Positions 26,047 through 35,460 of a stretch of 64,000 nucleotides of DNA are shown one piece after another. Numbering within the stretch: the first letter of the stretch is position 1; every line of letters starts with the position of its first letter. Below the pieces are notes generated by a model that had not been told where the DNA came from, did not search any database, and worked only from the letters and a program-made list of their open reading frames with translations. This stretch comes from RYN-230 sp963704995 (GTDB lineage: Bacteria > Actinomycetota > Actinomycetes > Streptosporangiales > Streptosporangiaceae), in NCBI GenBank assembly GCA_963704995.1, contig CAVPIM010000018.1, positions 251,414 to 315,413 on the forward strand. The letters run 5' to 3'. The position numbers were made by a program, and so were the translations under genes.

Positions 26047-28479
26047 GTGGCCAGGCCGGCGGACGGGGTCACTGTCACCATCGACGGGTTCGAGATCACC
26101 GTGCCCAAGGGCACGCTGGTGATCCGCGCCGCGGAGCAGCTCGGCATCCAGATCCCCCGGTTCTGCGATCACCCGCTGCTCGACCCGGTCGGCGCCTGCC
26201 GGCAGTGCCTGGTGCACATTGAGGGCCAGCCCAAGCCGCCGGCCTCCTGCACCACCACCTGCACCGACGGCATGGTGGTGCACACCCAGCTCACCTCGCC
26301 TGTGGCGGAGAAGGCGCAGCGCGGCATGATGGAGCTGCTGCTGATGAACCACCCGCTCGACTGCCCCATGTGCGACAAGGGCGGCGAGTGCCCGCTGCAG
26401 AACCAGGCCATGTCCACCGGGCAGGGTGAAACCAGGTTCGGCGGCATGAAGCGGACCTTCCCCAAGCCCATCGCGCTGTCCACCGAGGTGCTGCTCGACC
26501 GCGAGCGGTGCATCCAGTGCGCCCGGTGCACCAGGTTCGCCGAGCAGATCGCCGGCGACCCGCTGATCGAGCTGCTCGAGCGCGGCCCGCAGGAGCAGGT
26601 GGGCGTGGCCGAGGGTGCGCCGTTCGACTCCTACTTCTCCGGGAACACGGTCCAGATCTGCCCGGTCGGCGCGCTGACCGGCGCCGCCTACCGGTTCCGG
26701 GCCCGGCCGTTCGACCTGGTGTCGGTGCCCAGTGTGTGCGAGCACTGCTCGGCGGGCTGCCGGCAGCGCACCGACTACCGGCGCGGCGCGATCACCCGGC
26801 GGCTGGCCGGCAGCGACCCGCAGGTCAACGAGGAATGGAACTGCGACAAGGGCCGCTGGGCCTTCACCTACGCCACCCAGCCGGACCGGCTGGCCGGCCC
26901 GCTGGTGCGCGGCGCCGACGGGGTCCTGACCCCGGCCTCCTGGCCCGAGGCCTTCGCCGCCGCCGCCCGCGGGCTGACCGCCGCGCACGGCCGGGCCGGT
27001 GTGCTGACCGGCGGCCGGCTGACCGCCGAGGATGCCTACGCTTACGCCAAGTTCGCGCGGGTGGCGCTGGGCACTAACGACATCGACATGCGGGCCCGCC
27101 CGCACTCGGCCGAGGAAGCGGAGTTCCTCGCGGCCAACGTGGCCGGCCGCGACATCGAGGTCAGCTACGCCGACCTGGAACGCGCTCCGGTGGTGCTGCT
27201 CGCCGGGTTCGAGCCCGACGACGAGTCACCCATCGTCTTCCTCCGGCTGCGTAAGGCGGCCCGGGCGGGCACCCTGAGCGTGTACTCCATCGCCCCGCTG
27301 GCCAGCCGCGGGCTGACCCGGATGTCCGGGGTCCTGCTGCCCACCGTCCCGGGGGGCGAGGCCACCGCGCTGGGCAGCCTGATCAGCGGCACCGGACTGG
27401 ATGAGAGTGGCCGGGCGGCCAAGGAAGCCCTGGCCGCCGACGGCGCCATTATCCTGGTCGGCGAGCGGCTGGCCGAAGTACCAGGGGCGCTCAGCGCCGC
27501 CGATCGGCTGGCCCGGGCGACCGGGGCCCGGCTGGCCTGGATTCCCCGCCGCGCGGGTGAGCGGGGGGCCATCGAGGTCGGCGCGCTGCCGAACCTGCTG
27601 CCTGGCGGCCGCCTGGCCGCCAGCTCGCAGGCGCGGGTGGAGATGGCGCGGGCCTGGGGCGTGGCGTCGCTGCCCCCGCTGCCCGGCCGGGACACCACGC
27701 AGATCCTGGCCGCCGCGGCCGCGGGCGACATCGACGCGCTCGTGATCGCGGGCGTGGAACTGGACGACCTGCCCGACCCCGCGGCGGCCCGCGCGGCCCT
27801 GGAGGCCACCCCGTTCGTGGTCAGCCTGGAACTGCGGCCGAGCGCGGTCACCGACCGCGCCGACGTGGTCCTCCCGGTGGCGGCGGTCGCCGAGAAGCCG
27901 GGCACGTTCGTGAACTGGGAAGGCCGGCCAGGCACCTTCGGGGCGGTTATGGACGTCCCCGGCGTCGAATCCGACCTGCACGTGCTGCGCCGGATCGCCG
28001 ACGAGATGGACGTGCACCTGGGCCTGCCGGACGCCGCCGCGGCCCGCCAGGAACTCGCCGCGCTGGGCGTGGTGGGTGGTTCTTCGGCGGAGGCCGATCC
28101 GGCCGAGACCGGGCACGGGGCAGCGCTCGCCGCATCCCCCGACCCGGGCCCCGCGGAGCCTGCCGAGGGCGAGGCTCTCCTCGCCACCTGGCACCAGCTG
28201 CTGGACGCGGGCCGCATGCAGGACGGGGAGCCGTTCCTGGCCGGCACGGCCCGGCCGGTGGTGGCCCGGATGTCAGCCGCGACCGCAGCGGAGGCCGGGA
28301 CCTCGGACGGCGGTAAGGTCACTGTGGCCACCGAGCACGGGTCGCTGACCCTTCCGGTCGAGGTGGCCGTCATGCCGGACCGGGTGGTGTGGCTGCCGAC
28401 CCGGTCGGCGGGATCGGAGATCCGGCGCGAGCTCGCGGCCGGGCACGGCAGCCTGGTGACCCTGAGGAGTGCGGAATGA
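26047..28479 (+). CDS. nuoG: NADH-quinone oxidoreductase subunit G
   Basis: 810 residues from GTG 26047. N-terminal ferredoxin-like [2Fe-2S] site 'FCDHPLLDPVGACRQCLVH', the His/Cys cluster 'DCPMCDKGGECPLQNQ', two further sets in 'DRERCIQCARCTRF' and 'SVCEHCSAGC', then a molybdopterin-oxidoreductase-like domain. The 93-bp gap after nuoF contains an ATG at 25953 overlapping the nuoF stop and encoding a 'PVPPNQPVP' repeat. That frame would join NuoG if one C were removed from the run at 26030-26034, so the natural protein probably starts at 25953. The stop overlaps nuoH (ATGA). Confidence 0.92.
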   Translation: MARPADGVTVTIDGFEITVPKGTLVIRAAEQLGIQIPRFCDHPLLDPVGACRQCLVHIEGQPKPPASCTTTCTDGMVVHTQLTSPVAEKAQRGMMELLLMNHPLDCPMCDKGGECPLQNQAMSTGQGETRFGGMKRTFPKPIALSTEVLLDRERCIQCARCTRFAEQIAGDPLIELLERGPQEQVGVAEGAPFDSYFSGNTVQICPVGALTGAAYRFRARPFDLVSVPSVCEHCSAGCRQRTDYRRGAITRRLAGSDPQVNEEWNCDKGRWAFTYATQPDRLAGPLVRGADGVLTPASWPEAFAAAARGLTAAHGRAGVLTGGRLTAEDAYAYAKFARVALGTNDIDMRARPHSAEEAEFLAANVAGRDIEVSYADLERAPVVLLAGFEPDDESPIVFLRLRKAARAGTLSVYSIAPLASRGLTRMSGVLLPTVPGGEATALGSLISGTGLDESGRAAKEALAADGAIILVGERLAEVPGALSAADRLARATGARLAWIPRRAGERGAIEVGALPNLLPGGRLAASSQARVEMARAWGVASLPPLPGRDTTQILAAAAAGDIDALVIAGVELDDLPDPAAARAALEATPFVVSLELRPSAVTDRADVVLPVAAVAEKPGTFVNWEGRPGTFGAVMDVPGVESDLHVLRRIADEMDVHLGLPDAAAARQELAALGVVGGSSAEADPAETGHGAALAASPDPGPAEPAEGEALLATWHQLLDAGRMQDGEPFLAGTARPVVARMSAATAAEAGTSDGGKVTVATEHGSLTLPVEVAVMPDRVVWLPTRSAGSEIRRELAAGHGSLVTLRSAE

Positions 28480-29954
28480 ACGGCCTGGCCAGCGTGGCGG
28501 ACCGGGGCCTGGCGGCGGCCGCCGCCGGCCATGCCCCCGGGCTCGCGGCGGCTGATCCGACCCTGGCCAGCTTCTATCACCAGCCCTGGTGGCTGGTGGT
28601 CATCAAGGTGCTGTTCGTCTTCCTCTTCCTGATGATCATGACGCTGTTCGCGATCTGGGCGGAGCGGCGGATCATCGGCCGGATGCAGCAGCGGCCGGGG
28701 CCGAACCGGGCCGGCCCGTTCGGCCTGCTCCAGTCGCTCATGGACGGCATCAAGCTGCCGCTGAAGGAAGACATCATCCCGACTCACGTGGACAAGCTGC
28801 TGTTCTGGCTGGCCCCCGCGATCGCGGTGATCCCCGCGTTCGTCAGCTTCGCGATCATCCCGTTCGGCCCCGAGGTCTCGATCTTCGGCGTGCAGACCCC
28901 GCTGCAGCTCGCCGACCTGCCCGTGGCCGTCCTGCTGGTGCTGGCCATGAGCTCGATGGCGGTCTACGGGATCGTGCTGGCCGGGATGGGCGTCGGAGTC
29001 CCCGTACCCGCTGCTGGGCGGGCTGCGCTCGTCGGCCCAGGTGATCAGCTACGAGATCGCGATGGGGCTGTCGTTCGTCGCGGTCTTCCTGTACTCGGGC
29101 TCGCTGTCCACCACGGCCATCGTGGCCAAGCAGTCCGGGGCCAATACCGCGTTCCACCTGTTCGGCGCGGTCCTGCACTGGCCGTCCTGGTACGCGGTGC
29201 TGCTGTTCCCGTCGTTCGTGATCTACGTGATCACCATGGTCGGCGAGACCAACCGGCTGCCGTTCGACCTGCCCGAAGGCGAGGGCGAGCTGGTCGGCGG
29301 GTTCCACACCGAGTACTCCTCGCTCAAGTTCGCCCTGTTCTACCTGGGCGAGTACATCAACATGACCACGGTCGCGGGGCTGGCCACCACGCTGTTCCTG
29401 GGTGGCTGGCGGGCTCCCTGGCCGATCAGCGTGTGGCCCGACGCGAACACCGGCTGGTAGCCGCTGATCTGGTTCCTGGTCAAGGTACTGATCGTGCTGT
29501 TCTTCTTCGTGTGGCTGCGCGGCACGCTGCCCCGGATCCGCTACGACCAGCTGATGCGGTTCGGCTGGAAGGTGCTCATCCCGGTCTCGCTGGTCTGGAT
29601 CCTGGTCATCGCGACCATCCGGGTCTGGCGCACGCACGGCGGCAGCCCGGCCGTCTACACCGTGGCCGGCCTGCTCGTCGTCGCGCTGCTGACGCTGCTG
29701 TTCATGGGCGACGCGGCCGCGCAGCGGCGTGGCCCAGGCCGCCGAGGAGGCGGCCGCCCAGGCGGGCCTGCCCCTGGAGGCGGAAGCAGCCGCGGGCGAG
29801 CCGGGTCCCGCCGACTGGCGGGCCGGGCTTCCCGGTTCCGCCCATGGACCTGCCGCACTACCACGGGGTCGGGGTGAACGTGTCCCCCTCGGAGGTCACC
29901 CCGGCGGAGTCCGGCGAGTCCCGGGCCACGACGAAGGAGGTGACCGGTGCCTGA
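28476..29954 (+). CDS. nuoH: NADH-quinone oxidoreductase subunit H (several frame disruptions)
   Basis: Membrane subunit joining the two arms; conserved 'WAERRIIGRMQQRPGPNRAGPFGLLQ' (key ERRIIGRMQ.RPGPN) and, later, 'GETNRLPFDLPEGEGELVGGF'. Start ATG 28476. The product is split: one extra base near 28986 (restores AGWAS-SPYPLLGG), an in-frame TAG at 29458-29460 where family members have Trp (TGG), one extra base near 29728, and an extra G at 29825-29827. The true C-terminus 'FPVPPMDLPHYHG..KEVTGA' lies in the original frame. Four defects in one otherwise conserved essential-type gene suggest sequence error, not decay. Overlaps nuoI by eight bases. Confidence 0.9.
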   Translation: MNGLASVADRGLAAAAAGHAPGLAAADPTLASFYHQPWWLVVIKVLFVFLFLMIMTLFAIWAERRIIGRMQQRPGPNRAGPFGLLQSLMDGIKLPLKEDIIPTHVDKLLFWLAPAIAVIPAFVSFAIIPFGPEVSIFGVQTPLQLADLPVAVLLVLAMSSMAVYGIVLAGMGVGVPVPAAGRAALVGPGDQLRDRDGAVVRRGLPVLGLAVHHGHRGQAVRGQYRVPPVRRGPALAVLVRGAAVPVVRDLRDHHGRRDQPAAVRPARRRGRAGRRVPHRVLLAQVRPVLPGRVHQHDHGRGAGHHAVPGWLAGSLADQRVARREHRLVAADLVPGQGTDRAVLLRVAARHAAPDPLRPADAVRLEGAHPGLAGLDPGHRDHPGLAHARRQPGRLHRGRPARRRAADAAVHGRRGRAAAWPRPPRRRPPRRACPWRRKQPRASRVPPTGGPGFPVPPMDLPHYHGVGVNVSPSEVTPAESGESRATTKEVTGA

Positions 29955-30720
29955 GTTCCTGGGCCCCATCAAAGGATTCGGGACCACCTTCCGGACGATG
30001 TTCGAGAAGGTGGACACCGTCCAGTACCCGGAGGAGAAGAACCCGACCGCGCCCCGCTTCCACGGCCGCCACCAGCTCAACCGCTGGCCGGACGGGCTGG
30101 AGAAGTGCATCGGCTGCGAGCTGTGCGCCTGGGCCTGCCCGGCGGACGCGATCTACGTGGAAGGCGGCGACAACACGCCGGAGGAGCGGTATTCCCCCGG
30201 CGAGCGGTACGGCGCCGTCTACCAGATCAACTACCTGCGCTGCATCCTCTGCGGGCTGTGCGTGGAAGCGTGCCCGACCCGGGCGCTGACCATGACCAAC
30301 GAGTACGAGCTCGCGGACGACAGCCGGGAGAGCCTGATCTGGACCAAGGAGCAGCTGCTCGCCCCGCTGCTGCCCGGCATGGAGCAGCCCCCGCACGACA
30401 TGCGCCTCGGCAAGACCGAGCGGGACTACTACAACCTCCGCTCGGCCGGCGTCGTCGCGGAACCCGACCTGGCCCCGGGGTCGGAAGGGGAGGCCGGGGT
30501 GCCAGCCGGGGAGGCCCGGCGGAAGCGAGCCCGGGCGAGACCGGGCCCGCCGCCGGCGTGGACGACCGGCCGGGCGAGACCGGCGTCGGCGATGAGCCAG
30601 GAGACGTGCAGCAGTGATGCACGGCGGCGTCCTGGCCATCAGCGACGTGGCCTCCACCACCCAGCAGATCACCTTCTGGCTGCTGGCCGTGGTGTCGGTC
30701 GACCGCGGCGCTCGGCATGA
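29947..30720 (+). CDS. nuoI: NADH-quinone oxidoreductase subunit I
   Basis: Starts GTG 29947. Two [4Fe-4S] motifs, 'CIGCELCAWACPADAI' and 'CILCGLCVEACPTRAL', carry clusters N6a/N6b that pass electrons to NuoB. The conserved part ends near residue 170. As sequenced, the frame continues to 30720, running about 100 bp into nuoJ. A shift to the neighbouring frame near 30515 (one C missing from GAGGCCCGG) would end the protein at 30617 with an acidic tail 'GETGVGDEPGDVQQ' and a neat GTGATG overlap with nuoJ, which I think is the natural end. Confidence 0.9.
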   Translation: MPEFLGPIKGFGTTFRTMFEKVDTVQYPEEKNPTAPRFHGRHQLNRWPDGLEKCIGCELCAWACPADAIYVEGGDNTPEERYSPGERYGAVYQINYLRCILCGLCVEACPTRALTMTNEYELADDSRESLIWTKEQLLAPLLPGMEQPPHDMRLGKTERDYYNLRSAGVVAEPDLAPGSEGEAGVPAGEARRKRARARPGPPPAWTTGRARPASAMSQETCSSDARRRPGHQRRGLHHPADHLLAAGRGVGRPRRSA

Positions 30721-31427
30721 TCCTGGTCCCCAAGGCCGTGTACTGCGCGGTGCTGCTGGCCGTCGTGATGCTCTCGCTGGCCGCCCTGTACGCCCTGCAG
30801 AACGCGCCGTTCCTGGCCTTCGTCCAGGTCATCGTCTACACCGGCGCGGTGCTCATGCTGTTCCTGTTCGTCCTGATGATCGTGGGTATCCGGGCGAAGG
30901 ACTCCATCGTGGAGACCATCAAGGGCCAGCGGGTCGCCGCCGGGCTGGCCGGCATCGGCCTGCTGGTGCTGCTCTCCCTGACCGTGGGGCACGCCGTCCT
31001 GGGGAGCGCCGCGCCGGCCGGGCCGTCGTTCGGCGCGAACAACCTGTACGCGATCGCCAGGCTGATCTTCACCACGTACGTGTTCCCGTTCGAGGTGACC
31101 AGCGCCCTGCTGATCACCGCCGCGCTCGGGGCCATGGTGCTGGCGCACCGCGAGCGCATCACGCCCAAGCTGACCCAGCGTGACCTGTCCCGGCTCCGGG
31201 TGGCCAGCGGGCGGCCGGCCCCGCTGTCCGGCCCCGGGACGTACGCGCGGCACAACGCCGTGGACATGCCCGCCCTGCTGCCGGACGGCACCCCGGCCGA
31301 GTCCTCGGTCCCGTCCGCGATCAGGGGGGTGCCCGAGACACCTGACCAGCGGCGCACGCTGCTGGGCAGCAGCGCCGCGGTGCGTGGTGACTCCGGCGCC
31401 GAGCCCGGCCAGGAAGGTGACGCCTGA
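30614..31427 (+). CDS. nuoJ: NADH-quinone oxidoreductase subunit J (frameshifted)
   Basis: Membrane-arm subunit with five helices and a long hydrophilic C-terminal tail. The first 32 residues ('TTQQITFWLLAVVSV') are in one frame. An extra base near 30701 (GTCGACC for GTCACC) shifts it; the rest, 'AALGMILVPKAVYCAVLLAVV', 'FVQVIVYTGAVLMLFLFVLM' (hallmark VYTGA), is complete in the next frame to 31427. Stop overlaps the nuoK ATG. Confidence 0.9.
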
Positions 31428-31726
31428 TGAGCCCGGGGAATTTCGTGGCGCTCGCCGTGATCCTGTTCGTGATCGGCGCGGTGGGCGTCCTGGTGCGGCG
31501 CAACGCGATGGTGATCTTCATGTGCGTCGAGCTCATGCTCAACGCGGTCAACCTCGCGTTCGTGGCCTTCGCCAGGATGCACGGCAACCTGAGCGGCCAG
31601 GTCATCGCGTTCTTCGTGATGGTGGTCGCGGCCGCTGAGGTCGTGGTCGGCCTCGCGATCCTGATGGCGATCTTCCGCACCCGCAGGTCCGCGTCGGTGG
31701 ACGACGCGAACCTGCTGAAGTACTAG
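31427..31726 (+). CDS. nuoK: NADH-quinone oxidoreductase subunit K
   Basis: 99 residues, three membrane helices, homologous to MrpC antiporter subunits. Conserved acidic residues for proton transfer are visible in 'FMCVELMLNAVNL' (Glu) and 'AAAEVVVGLAI' (Glu). Intact and of normal length. Translationally coupled to nuoJ. Confidence 0.95.
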   Translation: MSPGNFVALAVILFVIGAVGVLVRRNAMVIFMCVELMLNAVNLAFVAFARMHGNLSGQVIAFFVMVVAAAEVVVGLAILMAIFRTRRSASVDDANLLKY

Positions 31727-31794
31727 CTCGGACCGGCTGACGTAGCAGGCTCGCTGACCCGATCAGGGCCTGCTGAAGCACGAGGAGTAGCGCA

Positions 31795-33757
31795 GTGACA
31801 GGCTCACTTGCGGTTGTGACACGGCCGCGACCACGGCCGCGGCCCACGCCGAGACCACCTTGCCTGCCGTCGGCGTGCAGCGGGCGGCGTGGCTGCTGCT
31901 CGTGTTCCCGCTGATCGGCGCGGTGGTGCTGCTGCTCGGCGGGAAGCGGACCGACCGCTGGGGGCACCTGCTGGGCGTGGCCATGCCGCTGGCCGCGTTC
32001 GTCTACGCGCTGATCGCGTTCGCCGCAGATGCTCGGCTACCCGGGTGATCAGCGCAGCCGGGACCTGCAGCTGTACTCCTGGATCACGGCCGGGACGTTC
32101 AAGGTGAACGTGGGCCTGCAGCTGGACCAGCTGTCGATCTGCTTCGTGCTGCTGATCACCGGGGTCGGCTCGCTGATCCACATCTTCTCGGTCGGCTACA
32201 TGGCCCACGACCCCGGGCGGCGCCGGTTCTTCGGCTACATGAACCTGTTCCTGGCCGCCATGCTGCTGCTCGTCCTGGCCGACAACTACCTGGTGCTGTA
32301 CGCCGGCTGGGAGGGCGTCGGCCTGGCCTCCTACCTGCTGATCGGGTTCTGGCAGTACAAGCCGACCGCGGCCGTGGCGGCCAAGAAGGCGTTCATCGCC
32401 AACCGGGTCGGTGACGCCGGGCTGTCCCTGGCCATCATGCTGATGTTCACCACGTTCGGCACGGTGACGTTCACCGGGGTGTTCTCCCACGCCGGGCAGG
32501 CCAGCTCCGGCGTGCTCACCGCCATCGGGCCTGCTGCTGCTGCTCGGCGCCTGCGGCAAGTCGGCCCAGCTGCCGCTGCAGTCCTGGCTGCTGGACGCGA
32601 TGGAGGGCCCGACCCCCGTGTCGGCGCTCATCCACGCGGCCACCATGGTCACCGCGGGCGTCTACCTGATCGTCCGGTCCGGCCCGATCTTCGACCTGAG
32701 CGCGGACGCCCGGCTGGCCGTGACCATCGTCGGCGCGGCCACGCTGCTGTTCGGCGCGATCATCAGCTGCGCCAAGGACGACATCAAGAAGGCGCTGGCC
32801 GGGTCGACCATGAGCCAGATCGGCTACATGATGCTGGCCGCCGGGATCGGGCCCGCCGGCTACCCGTTCGCGATCGCGCTGCTCCTCGCGCACGGGTTCT
32901 ACAAGGCCGGCCTGTTCCTCGACGCCGGGTCGATCATGCACGGGATGAACGACGAGGTGGACATGCGCCGCTACGGCGGCCTGTCCGCGGTCATGCGGAT
33001 CACCTTCATCACGTTCGCGGCCTGCTACCTGGCCATCATCGGCATCCCCCCGTTCTCCGGGTTCTTCGCCAAGGACACGGTGATCGACGCCGCGTATCCA
33101 CGAGGGCGGCACCACGGGCTGGATCGTGGGCATCTGCGCGGTGATCGGCGCGGGCCTCACCGCGTTCTACATGACCCGGGTCATGTTCATGACCTTCGTC
33201 GGGAAGCGCCGCTGGGCGGAGGACGCCCACCCGCACGAGGCGCCCCGGTGATGACCTGGCCGGTGATCCTGCTGGCCATCGGGGCCGTGGGGTTCGGTGC
33301 CTTCGAGATCCTCGGCGACCGGCTGGCGAAGTTCCTCGGCCCGGTGACGCGGTTACATCCCGCCCGAGCCGGCCGATCTTCAGTACCTGCCGGCATCGTG
33401 GCGCTGGTCCTGATCGTGATCGGGATCGGGGTGCTGGCGTGGGCGCTGTACGGCCGCCGGCCGGTGCCGGACACCGCCCCGGCCGCCGGGTTCCCGGTCA
33501 CCGCCGCGCGCAAGGACCTGTACGGGGACGCGATCAACGAGTCCCTGCTGATGCGGCCCGGGCAGTGGCTGACCCGGCTGTCGGTGTACTTCGACAACCG
33601 CGGCGTGGACGGCCTGGTCAACACGGTGGCCGCGGTCATCGGCGGCACGTCGGGACGGCTGCGGCGGATCCAGACCGGCTTCGTCCGCTCCTACGCCCTG
33701 TCCATGTTCCTCGGCGGGGTGCTGCTGGTCGGCGCCCTCCTGCTGGCGAGAATCTAG
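31795..33757 (+). CDS. nuoL: NADH-quinone oxidoreductase subunit L (multiple frameshifts)
   Basis: Largest antiporter-like subunit, driving proton pumping at the distal end of the membrane arm. Start GTG 31795 after GAGGAG. Conserved pieces appear in order but in different frames: 'LLLVFPLIGAVVLLLGGKRTDRWG', 'YAGWEGVGLASYLLIGFW', 'KSAQLPLQSWLLDAMEGPTPVSALIHAATMV', 'GFYKAGLF', 'GLTAFYMTRVMFMTF' and the C-terminal helix. Indels fit near 31816, 32027, 32527, 33095, 33247 and probably a compensating pair at 33350/33392. All restore family sequence, so I read this as one intact gene with sequencing errors. Confidence 0.88.
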
Positions 33758-33770
33758 GAGACCACGGCTC

Positions 33771-35408
33771 ATGAGCACGTTTCCCTGGCTGACCGTGATC
33801 GGCGCGGTGCCCTTGGCCGGCGCGCTGGTGATCGCCGTGACGCCGGGTGTCTCCGCGCCGGGCAGCGAGGCGGACCGGGCGGCCCGGCGCCTGCTCGTCA
33901 AGCGGCTGGCGCTGGTGTTCTCGGTGATCACGCTGGGGCTGACCATCGCCATGATGGTCGCCTTCTCGCCGCACGGGAACGAGTTCCAGTTCACCCAGAC
34001 CTACCAGTGGATCCCGCAGTTCGGCGTGCACTACGCGGTCGGCGTGGACGGGATCGCGCTGGTGCTGATCGCCATGACCGCGGTGCTGATGCCCGTGGTC
34101 ATCCTGGCCTCGTGGAACGACGCGGACCCGCCAGAGGGCCAGGAGGCGGCCCCGGCCGCCGGTGAGGGCCCCGCGCCCCGGCCCCGGCGCAGCGCGAAGA
34201 CCTACTTCGCGCTGCTGCTGGTGCTGGAAACCATGATGATCGGCGTGTTCGCGGCCACCGACGTCTTCCTGTTCTACGTGTTCTTCGAGGCCATGCTGAT
34301 CCCGATGTACTTCCTGATCGGCAGCTTCGGGACCGGCCAGCGCCAGTACGCCGCGGTCAAGTTCCTGCTCTACAGCCTGTTCGGCGGCCTGCTCATGCTG
34401 GTCGCGGTCATCGCGCTGTACGTCTACTCCGGCCACGGCGGCCACCCCGGCACGTTCCTGTTCACCCAGCTCACCCACGTGACGTTCAGCCCCACCGTGC
34501 AGAAGTGGCTGTTCCTGGGCTTCTTCATCGCGTTCGCCATCAAGGCCCCGCTGTGGCCGTTCCACACCTGGCTGCCGGACGCCGCCACCGCGTCCCAGCC
34601 CGGCACGGCGGTGCTGCTGGTCGGCGTGATGGACAAGGTCGGCACGTTCGGGATGATCCGGTACTGCCTGCAGCTGTTCCCGGCCGCCTCCCGCTACTTC
34701 ACGCCGCTGATCCTGGTGCTCGCGGTGATCGGGATCCTGTACGGGGCGATCGTGGCCATCGGCCAGCGGGACCTCAAACGCCTCATCGCGTACACCTCGA
34801 TCTCGCACTTCGGCTTCATCGTGCTCGGCATCTTCGCGCTCACCACGCAGGCCCAGACCGGCGCCACGCTCTACATGGTCAATCACGCGTTCGCCACCGG
34901 GGCGCTGTTCCTGGTCGCCGGCTTCATGATCGCCCGCCGCCGGTCGCAGCGGATCGCCGACTACGGCGGCGTGTACCAGGTGGCCCCGGTCATGGCCGGC
35001 CTGTTCCTGGTCGCCGGCCTGGCCGGGCTGTCCCTGCCCGGGCTGTCCACCTTCGTCAGCGAGTTCCTCGTCCTCATCGGCACGTTCAGCCGGTACAAGG
35101 TGGCCGCCTCGTTCGCCACCGCGGGCATCATCCTGGCCGCGATCTACATCCTGTGGATGTACCAGCGCACGATGACCGGGCCGGTCCGCCAGGAGGTCGC
35201 GGACATGCCCGACCTGCGGCCCCGCGAGCTGTGGGCCGTCGGGCCGCTGATCGCGGTGCTCATCGTCTTCGGCGTGTACCCGAAGCCCCTGCTCGACGTC
35301 ATCAACCCGGCGGTGCACGACACGCTGTCCCAGGTGCACGTGACCGACCCGCGGCCCCAGCATCCCGGCCCCCCGACTGAGATCGTCTATCGCGGCTGGC
35401 GGCGGTAA
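33771..35408 (+). CDS. nuoM: NADH-quinone oxidoreductase subunit M
   Basis: 545 residues, about 14 membrane helices; second antiporter-like proton-pumping subunit. Key stretches: 'YAVGVDGIALVLI', 'LFYVFFEAMLIPMYFLIG' (conserved Glu), 'AIKAPLWPFHTWLPDAATASQPGTAVLL' (key Lys and Pro) and 'AYTSISHFGFIVLGIF'. A Pro/Ala-rich loop of about 25 residues after residue 110 is an actinobacterial insertion. Unlike nuoL and nuoN on either side, it has no indel. Confidence 0.95.
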   Translation: MSTFPWLTVIGAVPLAGALVIAVTPGVSAPGSEADRAARRLLVKRLALVFSVITLGLTIAMMVAFSPHGNEFQFTQTYQWIPQFGVHYAVGVDGIALVLIAMTAVLMPVVILASWNDADPPEGQEAAPAAGEGPAPRPRRSAKTYFALLLVLETMMIGVFAATDVFLFYVFFEAMLIPMYFLIGSFGTGQRQYAAVKFLLYSLFGGLLMLVAVIALYVYSGHGGHPGTFLFTQLTHVTFSPTVQKWLFLGFFIAFAIKAPLWPFHTWLPDAATASQPGTAVLLVGVMDKVGTFGMIRYCLQLFPAASRYFTPLILVLAVIGILYGAIVAIGQRDLKRLIAYTSISHFGFIVLGIFALTTQAQTGATLYMVNHAFATGALFLVAGFMIARRRSQRIADYGGVYQVAPVMAGLFLVAGLAGLSLPGLSTFVSEFLVLIGTFSRYKVAASFATAGIILAAIYILWMYQRTMTGPVRQEVADMPDLRPRELWAVGPLIAVLIVFGVYPKPLLDVINPAVHDTLSQVHVTDPRPQHPGPPTEIVYRGWRR

Positions 35409-35460
35409 AACCGTTGTCATGAGCGACCGGCGCGCAGCAGATCCAGAAGGGAAGCACCCC

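Noticed and set aside
29458..29460. nuoH TAG as a pyrrolysine or programmed readthrough codon
   Set aside because: No sign of a pyrrolysine system, and the gene also has three indels; a single G-to-A change is simpler.
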